From assembly GCF_039652615.1 (NCBI RefSeq), contig NZ_JBDJAC010000001.1:310001-374000 (forward strand): 64,000 nt of DNA. The letters run 5' to 3'. Under the pieces are notes generated by a model, which worked only from the letters and a program-made list of their open reading frames with translations, did not search any database and was not told where the DNA came from. The translations under genes were made by a program, and so were the position numbers. Positions within the stretch are counted from its first letter, which is position 1. Each line of letters begins with the position of its first letter. Origin of the DNA: Fulvimarina sp039652615. Its GTDB lineage: Bacteria; Pseudomonadota; Alphaproteobacteria; Rhizobiales; Rhizobiaceae. Of this stretch, positions 24,598-32,854 are shown one piece after another.

Positions 24598-24610
24598 CCG
24601 CGACAAACAC

Positions 24611-24729
24611 ATAAAACGGAGGACAAATGACTTGACCGGCAGGTCTATTCTCGTCCGACGAATGGCTCAAGCGCCGCTCGCGCTCCCGACAGCTCAATGA
24701 AGCCTTTGGTTTCAAAGGTCCGCGGATAT
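24611..24729 (+). repeat. 119-bp structured intergenic repeat, copy C
   Basis: Related over its length to 57666-57784 and to the reverse strand of 58095-58214. The core GGCTCAAGCGCCGCTCG (24664-24680) is identical in copy at 57718. It has a hairpin GACC-GGCA-GGTC and, nearer the end, GAAGCC-TTT-GGTTTC. Both stems occur in the other copies with changed bases on both arms. No intact protein frame is shared by all three copies. Confidence 0.65.
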
Positions 24730-24928
24730 TTGGGCATGAGACCTGATTTCAAAATCGATTGCCGCGCTACATACTTTTGATCTCGCATCGGATTTTCCGA
24801 AAAAGGCGGCGACATTTCCGTCTGATGGCGTTGGACGGGGTGCCCGTCATCCATATGAGTGACGCCGATCTGACTGACCTCGTGCATTCGATCTCCTGCA
24901 GGGACGATCATCTTCAAGAGGTTTTGTC

Positions 24929-25255
24929 ATGATCAAGACAATTGCAGCCGCCGCTCTTCTCGCGCTGACGGTGCCGGGTAGCGCGCTGGCCTGGGACGGA
25001 TCCGAGGAGGGAAGCCGCGTGGCGACCACCGCAGCAACCTGCGCGGCCATGCATCTCGGGGTTCGCTCCGACCTGAAAGCGAAGGCTCGGTATGCCTGCA
25101 TGCAGCGAACAGGTCGCGCCCGCCTTCGCGCGCTCGGCAAGGTCGATTACATCGCACTCAGCTGCACGCGCGAGAAGCAACGATATGTGGTTGGCGGCGG
25201 AGTTCAGTCGCGCAAGAGAACCGCGATGGGCCGTCTCAATTACGACTGCCGATAG
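24929..25255 (+). CDS. Small secreted protein of unknown function
   Basis: 108 residues with a clear signal peptide (MIKTIAAAALLALTVPGSALA, cleavage about residue 21). The mature 87 residues are basic and hold four Cys, compatible with two disulfides in the periplasm. I do not recognise the family. GAGG lies about ten bases before the ATG. It is separated from the convergent fghA gene by about 90 bases. Confidence 0.72.
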   Translation: MIKTIAAAALLALTVPGSALAWDGSEEGSRVATTAATCAAMHLGVRSDLKAKARYACMQRTGRARLRALGKVDYIALSCTREKQRYVVGGGVQSRKRTAMGRLNYDCR

Positions 25256-25342
25256 GGCAGGGTGCTTCGGCAAGTGCCGCCGCCGCTCAAGTCGCAAGGT
25301 GACAGGAGCGGCGGGGTGAAACTGCGAGGTTGATAGATCCTT

Positions 25343-26179
25343 TTAGCCGAGACGCTTTGCGTGCCAACTCAGGTGATCGTCCATGAAGGATGAGATGAAA
25401 TAATAGCTGTGGTCATAGCCCGGCTGCATGCGCAGCGTGAGGTCGATACCGGCGTCAGTGCAGGCCTTTTCCAGGAGCTGGGGCTTCAATTGCTCGGCGA
25501 GGAAATTGTCGGCTTCGCCCTGATCGACAAGAAGCGCGTCGACCCTCGCACCATCCTCGATCAGCGCGACCGCATCATGCTGGCGCCACTTTGCCTTGTC
25601 GTCGCCGAGATAGCCGGGAAGCGCCTTGTGGCCCCAGGGGACCTGGCTCGGCGCGACGATCGGCGCGAAGGCGGAGACGGCCTTGTAGCGATCCGGATAG
25701 GTCAGCCCGATCGTCAGGGCGCCATGGCCGCCCATGGAATGACCCATGATCGACTGGCGATCAATATCGGCCGGGAAGTTCGCGGCGATCAGCTTGGGCA
25801 GCTCTTCGGTGACATAGCTCCACATGCGATAGTGCTTGGCGAAGGGCTCCTCGGTCGCATCGACGTAAAAGCCCGCGCCGAGCCCGAAGTCATAGGCCTT
25901 GTCGGCATCGTCGGCGACGTCCTCGCCGCGCGGGGATGTATCGGGGGCGACGAAGATCAGGCCGAGTTCGGCGCAGCGCCGGCGAAACTCGCCCTTTTCG
26001 GTGACATTGGCGTGGGTGCAGGTGAGGCCCGACAGATACCAGACCACCGGCAGCTTGGCGCCCTCGGCATGGGGCGGCACGAAGACCGAGAAGGTCATGT
26101 CGGTGCTGGTCTCGCTGGAGGCGTGCTTGTAGACGCCCTGGACGCCGCCATGGGCGGTATTGGTGGAAACGGTTTCCAT
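25343..26179 (-). CDS. fghA: S-formylglutathione hydrolase
   Basis: Cytoplasmic serine esterase of 278 residues that hydrolyses S-formylglutathione to formate and glutathione, the second step of glutathione-dependent formaldehyde oxidation. Visible are LSGLTCTHANVTEKGEF, the nucleophile Ser148 in GHSMGGHG, the Asp in LVDQGEADNFL and the His in GYDHSYYF. The ATG at 26179 is preferred over one 13 codons upstream because the family starts METVS. Same strand and order as frmA and a GNAT gene, so one operon. Confidence 0.95.
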   Translation of the reverse strand: METVSTNTAHGGVQGVYKHASSETSTDMTFSVFVPPHAEGAKLPVVWYLSGLTCTHANVTEKGEFRRRCAELGLIFVAPDTSPRGEDVADDADKAYDFGLGAGFYVDATEEPFAKHYRMWSYVTEELPKLIAANFPADIDRQSIMGHSMGGHGALTIGLTYPDRYKAVSAFAPIVAPSQVPWGHKALPGYLGDDKAKWRQHDAVALIEDGARVDALLVDQGEADNFLAEQLKPQLLEKACTDAGIDLTLRMQPGYDHSYYFISSFMDDHLSWHAKRLG

Positions 26180-26234
26180 CACTCTTGTCTCCCTCGTGGA
26201 AATTTCTTCTCGGGGCACGTATGCGCCGGGCCGG

Positions 26235-26714
26235 TCAGGCGCCCGGCGATGCGGCCCGCTTCATGTCGATATGGGGTATCCCGTCTTCCTCGTAAGGCAC
26301 CGACACCACGATAAACCCGTGTGCGGCATAAAAGGTCTGAAGATGAGACTGGGCCGACACCGTGATGTCTCGGCGCGGAAATCGCTTATCCGCATAGCGC
26401 ATGGCTTCCGTCATCATCTCATGGCCAAAGCCACGGCCGCGATAGGCATTGGCCGTGGCAATGCGTCCGATGCGGACGGTATCGTCATCGGCGAGAATGC
26501 GCAGGCATCCGGCGACATCGTCGCCGATCATCAGGCGCAGATGGATCGCCTGCGGATCCTGGCCGTCGATCTCGTCGAAGGCGCAGTCCTGTTCGACGAC
26601 GAAGACGAGGCCGCGCAGGCGCAGGAGGTCATGGACCTCCCGCGCCGATAGCTCGTCGAAAGCGCTCCACCGGAACGCGATTTCCGGCTGCCCGCTCTCC
26701 GGTTCGAGGGTCAC
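26235..26714 (-). CDS. GNAT family acetyltransferase, ElaA-like
   Basis: 159-residue acyl-CoA-dependent N-acetyltransferase. ElaA-type pattern: LLRLRGLVFVVEQDCAFDEI at the N-terminal third, and the CoA loop NAYRGRGFGHEMM. The start is a GTG two bases after the frmA stop, so translation is coupled. It lies between frmA and fghA; the link to formaldehyde metabolism is unknown, and it may acetylate a small thiol or amine. Good family assignment, unknown substrate. Confidence 0.88.
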   Translation of the reverse strand: MTLEPESGQPEIAFRWSAFDELSAREVHDLLRLRGLVFVVEQDCAFDEIDGQDPQAIHLRLMIGDDVAGCLRILADDDTVRIGRIATANAYRGRGFGHEMMTEAMRYADKRFPRRDITVSAQSHLQTFYAAHGFIVVSVPYEEDGIPHIDMKRAASPGA

Positions 26715-26716
26715 CC

Positions 26717-27826
26717 TCAGTAGACGACGACGGAGCGGATCGACTTGCCCTCATGCATGAGATCGAAGCCCTTGTTGATCTCTTCGAGGCTCAGCGTGTG
26801 GGTGATCATCGGATCGATCTGGATCTTGCCGTCCATGTACCAGTCGACAATCTTCGGCGTATCGGTGCGCCCGCGTGCGCCGCCAAAGGCCGAGCCCTTC
26901 CAGACGCGACCGGTGACAAGCTGGAACGGCCGGGTGGAGATTTCCTTGCCGGCTTCCGCAACGCCGATGACCACCGAGACGCCCCAGCCGCGATGGCAGG
27001 CTTCCAGCGCCTGACGCATGACCATGGTGTTGCCGGTGCAGTCGAAGGTGTAGTCCGCGCCGCCGCCGGTCAGTTCGACGAGATGGGCGACGATGTCACC
27101 CTCAATCTCTTTCGGATTGACGAAATGCGTCATCCCGAACTTCTCGCCCCATTCCTTCTTGTCGTTGTTGAGATCGACGCCGATGATCTTGTCCGCGCCG
27201 ACGAGCTTGGCACCCTGGATGACGTTGAGGCCGATACCGCCAAGGCCGAAGACGACGACGTTCGAGCCGGGCTCGACCTTCGCCGTGTTGACGACGGCGC
27301 CAACGCCGGTGGTGACGCCGCAGCCGCAATAGCAGCTCGTCTTGAACGGCGCGTCGGTGCGGATCTTGGCGACCGCGATCTCCGGCAGGACCGTGAAGTT
27401 CGAAAAGGTCGAGCAGCCCATATAATGGTAGATCGGCTGGCCCTTGTAGGAGAACCGCGAGGTGCCGTCCGGCATCACGCCCTTGCCTTGCGTCGCACGA
27501 ATGGCGGTGCAGAGATTCGTCTTGCCGGAGAGGCACGACTTACACTGGCGGCATTCCGGCGTGTAGAGCGGAATTACGTGGTCGCCCGGCTTCACATAGG
27601 TTACGCCTTTTCCGACCTCGCGGACGATGCCCGCGCCCTCGTGGCCGAGCACCGCTGGGAACAAGCCTTCCGAATCAAGCCCGTCCAGCGTGTAGGCGTC
27701 CGTGTGGCAAATGCCGGTCGCCATGATCTCGACGAGGACTTCCCCTTCCTTGGGGCCCTCGAGATCAAGTTCAACGATTTCAAGTGGTTTTTTGGCTTCA
27801 AATGCGACAGCGGCTCTGGTCTTCAT
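26717..27826 (-). CDS. frmA: S-(hydroxymethyl)glutathione dehydrogenase / class III alcohol dehydrogenase
   Basis: Cytoplasmic zinc alcohol dehydrogenase of 369 residues, exact family length. It oxidises S-hydroxymethylglutathione (from formaldehyde and glutathione) with NAD; many members also reduce S-nitrosoglutathione. Catalytic zinc Cys40 in GICHTDAY, structural zinc cysteines in ECRQCKSCLSGKTNLC, cofactor motif VFGLGGIGLNV. The ATG at 27826 fits the family start MKTRAAVAFEAKKPLEIVE. First gene of frmA-GNAT-fghA, divergent from nasT. It also would remove formaldehyde from N-demethylation by the Rieske oxygenase at 59391. Confidence 0.95.
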   Translation of the reverse strand: MKTRAAVAFEAKKPLEIVELDLEGPKEGEVLVEIMATGICHTDAYTLDGLDSEGLFPAVLGHEGAGIVREVGKGVTYVKPGDHVIPLYTPECRQCKSCLSGKTNLCTAIRATQGKGVMPDGTSRFSYKGQPIYHYMGCSTFSNFTVLPEIAVAKIRTDAPFKTSCYCGCGVTTGVGAVVNTAKVEPGSNVVVFGLGGIGLNVIQGAKLVGADKIIGVDLNNDKKEWGEKFGMTHFVNPKEIEGDIVAHLVELTGGGADYTFDCTGNTMVMRQALEACHRGWGVSVVIGVAEAGKEISTRPFQLVTGRVWKGSAFGGARGRTDTPKIVDWYMDGKIQIDPMITHTLSLEEINKGFDLMHEGKSIRSVVVY

Positions 27827-28178
27827 CAATCCGGTATCCTTGCAAGGCGACTTCGGCCCGTTGGTAACCGTTTCGGGCCGTCTTGCAAATCGATTTGATA
27901 CGCTGCGTGCAAGGTGTGGCCCAGTGACCGATAGTTTCGATCTTAGGTCGGTTCTTAGGAGGATCGACGCCGTTGCCGTAATCAACATCCGGGGGCCTGG
28001 ACGCAAGCGACCGCAAAATAAAGAAGTTTATGGTGATAAAGGCCCTCTCCTTCGCCGCGCTTAATCGTTTTGCGAGTTTGCAAAAGAGCGTTTTCTGCTG
28101 GAAAAATGCCCGCAAATTAGGCGTCGCGATAAAACATATTGCATTGCAAAACGGCGGTCGCGCATCGAAGATGTGAGG

Positions 28179-28775
28179 ATGGACGCCGAGACCTCTATTC
28201 TGGTTTTTGATGAAAACAAGGTCCGCGCCGCGATCATCGAGGCGGGACTGCGAGAAGCCGGGCACACAAGGGTTTCGACGGTCACGGAGATCCTCGGGCT
28301 GGTCAGGCGAATCGAGACGCTCCAGCCGGACGTGATCGTCGTCGATCTTGAGAATCCGAACCGCGATCAGCTGGAGCACTTCTTTCAGGTGTCTCGCTCC
28401 GTAAAGAAACCGATGGCGATGTTCGTCGATCGATCGGACACCAATGCCATTCGCGAGGCCGTGGATGCCGGCGTCTCGGCCTATATCGTCGACGGTCTTA
28501 AGAAGGAGCGCGTAAAGCCGATTCTCGATATGGCGATCTCCCGCTTCAACGCGTTTCATCGGCTTAATCGCGAGCTTGAGGAAGCGCGCTCGCAGCTGGC
28601 CGATCGCAAGATTATCGATCAGGCGAAGGGGATCCTGATGAAGGCGAAGGGGGTGAGCGAACCGGAAGCGTATCGAATGCTGCAGCGCAGCGCGATGAAC
28701 GAGAACCGTCGGATCGCCGATGTCGCCCGCTCGCTCATCAGCGCGTCGCGACTCCTGGGGGATGCCGAGTTATGA
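28179..28775 (+). CDS. nasT: ANTAR-domain response regulator (transcription antiterminator)
   Basis: RNA-binding antiterminator of 198 residues: an N-terminal receiver-like domain (about 1-120; Asp in VIVVDLENP) and a C-terminal three-helix ANTAR domain with LADRKIIDQAKGILM and the AYRMLQRSAM segment. In the NasS-NasT system NasT, when freed from the nitrate sensor NasS, opens a leader terminator of the nitrate genes. The ATG at 28179 is preferred to the GTG at 28173. Overlaps nasS by ATGA. A leader terminator before nrtA (30128-30203) is the expected target. Confidence 0.93.
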   Translation: MDAETSILVFDENKVRAAIIEAGLREAGHTRVSTVTEILGLVRRIETLQPDVIVVDLENPNRDQLEHFFQVSRSVKKPMAMFVDRSDTNAIREAVDAGVSAYIVDGLKKERVKPILDMAISRFNAFHRLNRELEEARSQLADRKIIDQAKGILMKAKGVSEPEAYRMLQRSAMNENRRIADVARSLISASRLLGDAEL

Positions 28776-29914
28776 CGAAGATCGACGAGGTCCATGCCGG
28801 TTACCTCCCTCTTCTCGACAGTGCGGTTCTCGTGGTTGCCGCCCGATTCGGCTTCGCAGAGCAACACGGCATTGATCTTCAGATCCATCGCGAGCGCTCT
28901 TGGGCCGCGATCCGCGACCGGATGAGCGTCGGTCACTTCGACTGCGCCCAGATGCCTGCGCCGATGCCGATCGCCATGAGCCTGTCCCATGGTCCGCTGA
29001 CGGTCCAGACCTACGCGCCTCTCGTTCTCAATACCGGCGGAAACGCCGTGACACTCGGCAATGATCTTGCCTCTGCGGTCGAGGATGAAGCGCCGGCCGA
29101 TGCCTCGCCCGCAATCGTTGGAGCCGCACTCCGGTTTGCGATCCACCGGCTCATGGAGCGCGATGGTCGCGCCATGCGCTTTGCCGTCGTCCATCGGTTC
29201 TCGTGCCACAATTACGACCTCCGCTACTGGCTCGCGGCCTGCGGTATCCAGCCGGACAAGGATGTGGAGTTCACGGTCGTTCCGCCTTCTCTCCTGCCGG
29301 AGGCGCTCGCGAGCGGTCAGATCGACGGCTTTTCGGCGGGTGAGCCCTGGAACACGATCGCGGTCCGTGCGGGCGCTGGTGAGATCGCGACGACCAAGGC
29401 GGAGATCGCGCCATTCAGCCCTGAGAAGGTTCTGGGCGTGTCCAAGGCGATGATCAGCGAGCGTCTGGAGGTTCTTCAGCGCCTGATTGCCAGCCTGCTC
29501 GAAGCCGCCGCCTGGTGCGACGATTCGAAAAACCATGGGGAACTCAGCCGTCTCCTGGCCGATCCGCGCCATATTGCCGTGGACTCGGCGCATCTGCTTC
29601 CTGGGCTTACCGGCGAACTCGAGATTAAGCGCGGTGTCGGCCGCTTCGTCCCGAATTTCCTGAATTTCGGGCGGGCGGAGGGCAGTTGGCCCCATCAAAG
29701 CTATGGCGACTGGATTTACCGCCAGATGCTGCGCTGGGGGCATACCACCGAGACGCCCGAGGCGCGCGGGGTCGTCAAGAACGTCTACCGTCCGGATATC
29801 TACGCGATCGCGACCAATGGCACTCTCGATGGGAAACGTCACGAGCCGGCGAGCGGTGTGGGCGACCTTTACGGGCTGTTCGATGATGGCCAGTCCGATT
29901 TTATCAATTTTTAG
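28772..29914 (+). CDS. nasS: Nitrate sensor, NrtA/CmpA-like
   Basis: 380 residues related to nitrate-binding proteins but without a signal peptide, so it is cytoplasmic. It shares with NrtA the segment SCHNYDLRYWLAACGI and the SAGEPWNTIAV region that line the nitrate pocket. Known function: in the absence of nitrate it holds NasT, and nitrate releases NasT. The four-base overlap with nasT supports stoichiometric synthesis. It precedes the nrt leader by about 110-200 bases. Confidence 0.93.
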   Translation: MTKIDEVHAGYLPLLDSAVLVVAARFGFAEQHGIDLQIHRERSWAAIRDRMSVGHFDCAQMPAPMPIAMSLSHGPLTVQTYAPLVLNTGGNAVTLGNDLASAVEDEAPADASPAIVGAALRFAIHRLMERDGRAMRFAVVHRFSCHNYDLRYWLAACGIQPDKDVEFTVVPPSLLPEALASGQIDGFSAGEPWNTIAVRAGAGEIATTKAEIAPFSPEKVLGVSKAMISERLEVLQRLIASLLEAAAWCDDSKNHGELSRLLADPRHIAVDSAHLLPGLTGELEIKRGVGRFVPNFLNFGRAEGSWPHQSYGDWIYRQMLRWGHTTETPEARGVVKNVYRPDIYAIATNGTLDGKRHEPASGVGDLYGLFDDGQSDFINF

Positions 29915-30074
29915 GCCTATCCATTGCCCGGAGCCCTCTCTGGCTGCACAATAAAAGGGCAAGACAGGATCGGGATTAGAAAAATCGCAAATTTCGCGAG
30001 AATTCTGTTGCGGCGCGGAAAACTCCACTGTAAATAAAGAGGGGTGAGGCGAACAAGCTTCGACTTCACGGCAA

Positions 30075-30203
30075 GAGACGCACCAGTTGCGGTCTTAGAG
30101 GCATCCAATGGCGGGTGTCGTATCGGCAAGGCTGCCGACCTTTCGAATATCTGCGAACCGGAATGGCCCGCGTTCGCGATCGACAGGTCGGGCAGCCTTT
30201 TTT
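30075..30203 (+). promoter_or_regulatory. Nitrate operon leader with intrinsic terminator, probable NasT target
   Basis: AAGGCTGCCGACCT at 30128-30141 pairs with AGGTCGGGCAGCCTT at 30185-30199 (one bulged G), followed by six Ts (30198-30203): an intrinsic terminator about 65 bases before nrtA. An inner hairpin GCGAAC/GTTCGC lies at 30153-30177, and an imperfect hairpin AGACGCA/TGCGGTCT at about 30076-30096. ANTAR proteins bind two successive stem-loops, the second overlapping a terminator stem. The terminator is seen; the exact ANTAR loops are inferred. Confidence 0.75.
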
Positions 30204-30269
30204 CGTTTCAGCACAATCGACACCGGGCGCGCTTCGACGTTGCTCCGGCTAACGGGGAAGTTCTGCCCA

Positions 30270-31655
30270 ATGGCACTGTTCTCAAGGTTTACCCGCCGCA
30301 CGATTCTGGGCGTTCTCGGCGCTGCGGCGCTGTGCACGGTCTCCACCGGCGCTTTTGCCGAAATGGTGTTTCCGGAAAAGGCCGAGCTCAAATTCGGCTT
30401 CATCAAGCTGACCGACATGGCGCCGCTCGCCATTGCGAAGGAAAAGCACTTTTTCGAGGACGAAGGGCTCTACGTCACCCTTGAGCCCCAGGCGAACTGG
30501 AAGGTTCTGCTCGACCGGGTAATCACCGGCGAACTCGACGGCGCCCACATGCTGGCCGGTCAGCCGCTTGCCGCGACCATCGGCTACGGCACGGAAGCAC
30601 ACATCGTCACGCCGTTCTCCATGGATCTCAACGGCAACGGTATCACGGTGTCCAATGCCGTGTGGGAGGAGATGAAGAAGAACGTGCCGGTAGACGCCGA
30701 TGCCAAGCCGGTCCATCCGATTTCGGCCGAGGCTCTGAAGCCGGTCGTCGATCAGTTCAAGGCTGAGGGCAAGCCCTTCAACATGGGCATGGTCTTCCCG
30801 GTCTCGACCCACAATTACGAGCTTCGCTACTGGCTGGCAGCCGGCGGCCTCAATCCGGGTTTCTATTCTCCGTCCGATACGTCCGGTCAGATCAAGGCGG
30901 ATGTCCTCCTGTCGGTGACGCCGCCGCCGCAAATGCCGGCGACCATGGAGGCTGGCACGATTCAGGGCTACTGCGTCGGCGAGCCCTGGAACCAGGCGGC
31001 CGTGTTCAAGGGGATCGGCGTTCCGGTCATCACCGATCATGACATCTGGAACGACAACCCGGAAAAGGTCTTCGGGATGACGGCGAAATTCGTCGAGGAA
31101 AACCCGCAGACGGCCATCGCAGTGACCAAGGCCCTGATCCGGGCCGGCAAATGGCTCGATGAAAACGGTGGCGCGAACCGCCAGGAAGCCGTCGAGATCC
31201 TGTCTCGACCCGAATATGTCGGCGCCGATGCCGAGGTTATCGCCAACTCGATGACCGGCACCTTCGAATACGAGAAGGGCGATGTTCGCCCGGCGCCGGA
31301 CTTCAACATCTTCTTCGCGAAGAACGCGACCTATCCATTCTATTCCGACGCCGTCTGGTATCTCACCCAGATGCGCCGTTGGGGACAGATCGCGGAAGAA
31401 AAGCCCGACATCTGGTACGACGAGACGGCCAAGAGCGTCTACAAACCCGAGATCTACATGGCGGCGGCCCAGTCTCTCATCGAGGACGGCCTGCTCGATG
31501 CCTCCGAGATCCCTTCGGACACCGATGGCTACAAGCCCGCGACCGCTGCCTTTATCGATGGCGTCGAATACGACGGCAAGAAGCCGAACGATTACCTCGC
31601 CAAGTTCGATGTCGGACTGAAGGGCGAGGAAACGACCGCCAGCCTTTCGAACTGA
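30270..31655 (+). CDS. nrtA: Nitrate ABC transporter substrate-binding protein
   Basis: Periplasmic or membrane-anchored nitrate-binding protein of 461 residues. The signal sequence contains FTRRTILGVLGAAAL and a TGAFAE cleavage region, so twin-arginine export is likely. The mature part holds the nitrate-pocket segments THNYELRYWLAAGGL and GYCVGEPWNQAA, parallel to those of NasS. The ATG at 30270 follows GGGGAAG by nine bases; longer in-frame starts upstream would run through the leader terminator. First gene of nrtABC-GAF-nirBD-nasA. Confidence 0.94.
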   Translation: MALFSRFTRRTILGVLGAAALCTVSTGAFAEMVFPEKAELKFGFIKLTDMAPLAIAKEKHFFEDEGLYVTLEPQANWKVLLDRVITGELDGAHMLAGQPLAATIGYGTEAHIVTPFSMDLNGNGITVSNAVWEEMKKNVPVDADAKPVHPISAEALKPVVDQFKAEGKPFNMGMVFPVSTHNYELRYWLAAGGLNPGFYSPSDTSGQIKADVLLSVTPPPQMPATMEAGTIQGYCVGEPWNQAAVFKGIGVPVITDHDIWNDNPEKVFGMTAKFVEENPQTAIAVTKALIRAGKWLDENGGANRQEAVEILSRPEYVGADAEVIANSMTGTFEYEKGDVRPAPDFNIFFAKNATYPFYSDAVWYLTQMRRWGQIAEEKPDIWYDETAKSVYKPEIYMAAAQSLIEDGLLDASEIPSDTDGYKPATAAFIDGVEYDGKKPNDYLAKFDVGLKGEETTASLSN

Positions 31656-31745
31656 ATTCGACACGGCACCGGGCGCGACACGGCCGAAGGCTGATATCGC
31701 CCCCGGAGCCTCTCCCTCCGCGACCTGATGACAGGCTGACAGTCC

Positions 31746-32840
31746 ATGACCATCGCCTCCGACTTTATGGGCCATGAGCCCACCGACGAAGAAAAGCGCG
31801 TTCTCAAGCGCGAAAAGCGCATGATGCGCATCACGCGCGCAACCGGCCCGCTGACCGCCTTCGGTCTTGGCTGGTCCGTGCCGTTGATGAAGATCGCGGC
31901 GGGCGACGATCCGCGATCGAATATGCGGGCGCTTTGGAAAGGTCTTGTCGTGCCGATTCTCGGCATCCTCGGTTTTATCGCCGTCTGGGCGGCGCTGGCG
32001 CCGACGGTCCAGACCTCGCTCGGCACGGTACCGGGCCCCGCTCAGGTGGCTGAGCAGGTCGGTTCCCTCTACGAGGATTGGCAGCGCACCCAGGCCGACA
32101 AGGCCGCATTCTACGAACGCCAGCAAGCGCGAAACGAGAAGCTGATCGAGGCCGGTTACGCAGACCGGGTTCAGACCCGGACCTATACCGGAGCGCCGAC
32201 CTATCCCGAGCAGATCTTCACCTCGCTGAAGACCGTCTTTCTGGGCTTCCTGCTGGCAACCGTCATTGCCGTTCCCGTCGGGATCGCCTGTGGCCTGTCG
32301 TCGACCATCAACGGTGCCCTCAATCCGCTGATCCAGATCTTCAAGCCGGTCTCGCCGCTGGCCTGGCTGCCGATCGTGACGATGATCGTCTCCGCGCTTT
32401 ATGTGAACGCGTCAGACTCCTTGCCGAAGTCGATGGTCGTCTCCGCCATCACGGTCACGCTCTGCTCACTGTGGCCGACGTTGATCAACACCTCCTTGGG
32501 CGTTGCCTCTATCGACAAGGACCTCGTCAATGTCGGCAAAGTGCTCCAGCTTTCGACGACTAAGACGATCACCAAGCTTGTCCTCCCATCCGCGATGCCG
32601 CTGATCTTCACCGGCCTTCGCCTGTCCCTCGGTGTAGGCTGGATGGTGCTGATCGCCGCCGAGATGCTCGCCCAGAATCCCGGTCTTGGTAAGTTCGTCT
32701 GGGACGAGTTCCAGAACGGCTCGTCGAACTCGCTTGCCCGCATCATCGTGGCGGTCATCACGATCGGCATTGTCGGCTTCATCCTCGACAGGATCATGGC
32801 CGCGCTTCAGTCCGCCTTCACCTTCTCGGCCACGCGCTGA
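31746..32840 (+). CDS. nrtB: Nitrate ABC transporter permease
   Basis: Inner-membrane permease of 364 residues, SsuC/TauC-like. A cytoplasmic N-terminal extension of about 65 residues precedes the first helix. The conserved loop VNVGKVLQLSTTKTITKLVL links to the ATPase; PLAWLPIVTMIVSALYVN is a family mark. Between the first and second helices an insertion of about 60 charged residues is visible (DWQRTQADKAAFYERQQARN). It works as a homodimer with nrtA and the double ATPase. Confidence 0.94.
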   Translation: MTIASDFMGHEPTDEEKRVLKREKRMMRITRATGPLTAFGLGWSVPLMKIAAGDDPRSNMRALWKGLVVPILGILGFIAVWAALAPTVQTSLGTVPGPAQVAEQVGSLYEDWQRTQADKAAFYERQQARNEKLIEAGYADRVQTRTYTGAPTYPEQIFTSLKTVFLGFLLATVIAVPVGIACGLSSTINGALNPLIQIFKPVSPLAWLPIVTMIVSALYVNASDSLPKSMVVSAITVTLCSLWPTLINTSLGVASIDKDLVNVGKVLQLSTTKTITKLVLPSAMPLIFTGLRLSLGVGWMVLIAAEMLAQNPGLGKFVWDEFQNGSSNSLARIIVAVITIGIVGFILDRIMAALQSAFTFSATR

Positions 32841-32854
32841 TCGGAATCGGGGAG

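Noticed and set aside
24645..24917. Minus-strand 90-codon frame across repeat copy C.
   Set aside because: Its C-terminal part lies inside the structured repeat and is not preserved as protein in copies A and B.
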